The notes under the pieces: model-generated | What the model was told of the DNA's origin: nothing | Databases searched by the model: none | Seen by the model: the letters and a program-made list of their open reading frames with translations, nothing else | Program-made: the position numbers and the translations under genes | In this document: positions 62,351-62,800 of the stretch, piece after piece | Numbering within the stretch: position 1 is the stretch's first letter | How the letters are laid out: each line of letters starts with the position of its first letter | From: Algoriphagus sp. | GTDB lineage: Bacteria > Bacteroidota > Bacteroidia > Cytophagales > Cyclobacteriaceae | NCBI GenBank assembly: GCA_023653075.1 | Contig: JAMNXQ010000008.1 | Coordinates: 1 to 62,800 of the forward strand | Length of the DNA: 62,800 nt | Direction of reading: 5' to 3'

Positions 62351-62398
62351 AGTGGACTATGGTCTGCCTGTGTACTGAGGTATATCGACCGTTGACTA
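62351..62398. repeat. Dispersed GGACTGT-type repeat, copy 5 (degenerate)
   Basis: AGTGGACTATGGTCTGCCTG, continued by a TATCGACCGTTGACT block, shows the same unit with more mismatches. Confidence 0.45.
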
Positions 62399-62407
62399 AA
62401 AAATAAG

Positions 62408-62800
62408 TTACTGAAAATTGAGCAAAATAGTAATCCCTTTGCGACGAAGGGATTCAATAGCATTTTGAATTTCGGGAGAGTTTTTATCCGCGATGTAAAG
62501 GTTGTTGATGCCGTGTGAGAAGCGGATTTCGGGGGCAAACTTGAAATACTTGAAGTAAAATTCAAATCCCATCCCTGCTTCTACGGTAAAATCACGTCCG
62601 GCAGTCACGATGGGGTCAAGGTTAATCTCTTCCTGGGCTTTGGTATTGAATAGGTAACTCCCGCCAGCCACAAAGAACATTCGGGTATTGTTGAAGCGCA
62701 TGGATCGGTACTTAAAGACTACGGGGAGTTCCACCATAGTCGCTTCATTGACCAGTTCTTCGCTCCGGTAGCCTAGACTGGGAATGGCAGTATTGTCAGG
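62408..62800 (-). CDS. PorT-like outer-membrane barrel protein, C-terminal part (runs off the right edge)
   Basis: The minus-strand frame from the right edge (LGYRSEELVNEATMVELPVV...) to the stop at 62408 has no start inside the window that is needed, because sequence upstream of the internal ATG stays open. Features: MVELPVVFKYRSMRFNNTRM, then the Y-F-K-Y-F-K-F-A-P-E-I-R-F-S barrel strand and the terminal ITILLNFQ with aromatic end. This resembles the PorT/SprT family of type IX secretion (E-L-P-L/V-x-x-K-x-R-S and YFKFxPEIRFS). The match is from a short region, so a generic PorT-type porin family protein is also possible. Confidence 0.65.
   Translation of the reverse strand, partial: PDNTAIPSLGYRSEELVNEATMVELPVVFKYRSMRFNNTRMFFVAGGSYLFNTKAQEEINLDPIVTAGRDFTVEAGMGFEFYFKYFKFAPEIRFSHGINNLYIADKNSPEIQNAIESLRRKGITILLNFQ

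Larger units (their letters stand above)
62210..62407. other. Intergenic region with dispersed GGACTGT/GGACCGT-type repeats
   Basis: 198 bases with no gene. Two short repeats, AGTCCACGGTCGACGGTCCA (62261-62280) and a weaker array at 62351-62398, belong to the repeat family found in several other gaps. Confidence 0.5.

Noticed and set aside
1..62800. CRISPR array, rRNA, tRNA, integrase or transposase
   Set aside because: No regular spacer-repeat array, no cloverleaf or rRNA-like sequence and no recombinase motifs were seen when reading the window; absence by eye is not proof.

Overview
The window looks like a chromosomal segment of a Bacteroidota bacterium, most likely order Cytophagales and plausibly near Algoriphagus/Cyclobacteriaceae (inference). 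The signs are: a gliding-type gldA-gldF-gldG ABC transporter operon, a SusC/SusD pair, the DUF4290-murA gene pair, DUF5686, DUF5916 and PorT-like outer-membrane proteins, several lipoproteins with Bacteroidota-style lipoboxes, few Shine-Dalgarno sites, and promoters of the form TTG-N19-TAnnTTTG. No rRNA, tRNA, CRISPR array, transposase or integrase was recognised.

Region 1 (1-9433) is a defence island read on the minus strand. It holds a type I restriction-modification operon (hsdM, hsdS, an AlbA/ATPase accessory gene, a Bro-N/Fic fusion, and the start of hsdR running off the left edge). Next come an Abi-C family gene, an orphan antitoxin with a truncated PIN-toxin remnant, and a DUF1016/YhcG nuclease gene. 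The nuclease gene lies between two diverged copies of the 3' end and terminator of a neighbouring M20 amidohydrolase, which marks a recombination or insertion boundary.

Region 2 (9434-16400) is housekeeping: the exported amidohydrolase, an SDR enzyme, gldAFG and dnaN. Region 3 (16408-26864) is a dense minus-strand run. It begins (in transcription order) with a sugar-acid dehydratase, two SDRs and an acetoacetate-decarboxylase-like protein. It continues with a lipoprotein, an exported Nif3-like protein, an M20 peptidase, a GH13 amylase, a Tat-exported TIM-barrel protein, a VOC protein and a VF530 protein.

Region 4 (26998-34436) is core: murA with an Asp in place of the catalytic Cys, DUF4290, a UvrD-type helicase, an LpxL-like acyltransferase, then an ECF sigma/anti-sigma pair joined to gmk and nadD. 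A 530-base stretch of palindromic intergenic repeats follows.

Region 5 (34967-52436) is the most intriguing part. It has a vanadium-haloperoxidase/PAP2-type lipoprotein, three ~1,100-residue double-propeller VCBS/ASPIC lipoproteins, and a SusC/SusD pair with very different codon use and a textbook promoter. It also has a small lipoprotein and the wreck of a secreted proline-rich peptide gene. It resembles a polysaccharide utilisation locus in form but has no carbohydrate-active enzyme.

Region 6 (52701-62800) holds outer-membrane proteins (DUF5686, DUF5916, a TonB-dependent-receptor-like barrel), a permease plus exported nucleosidase operon for purine salvage, and the end of a PorT-like barrel gene.
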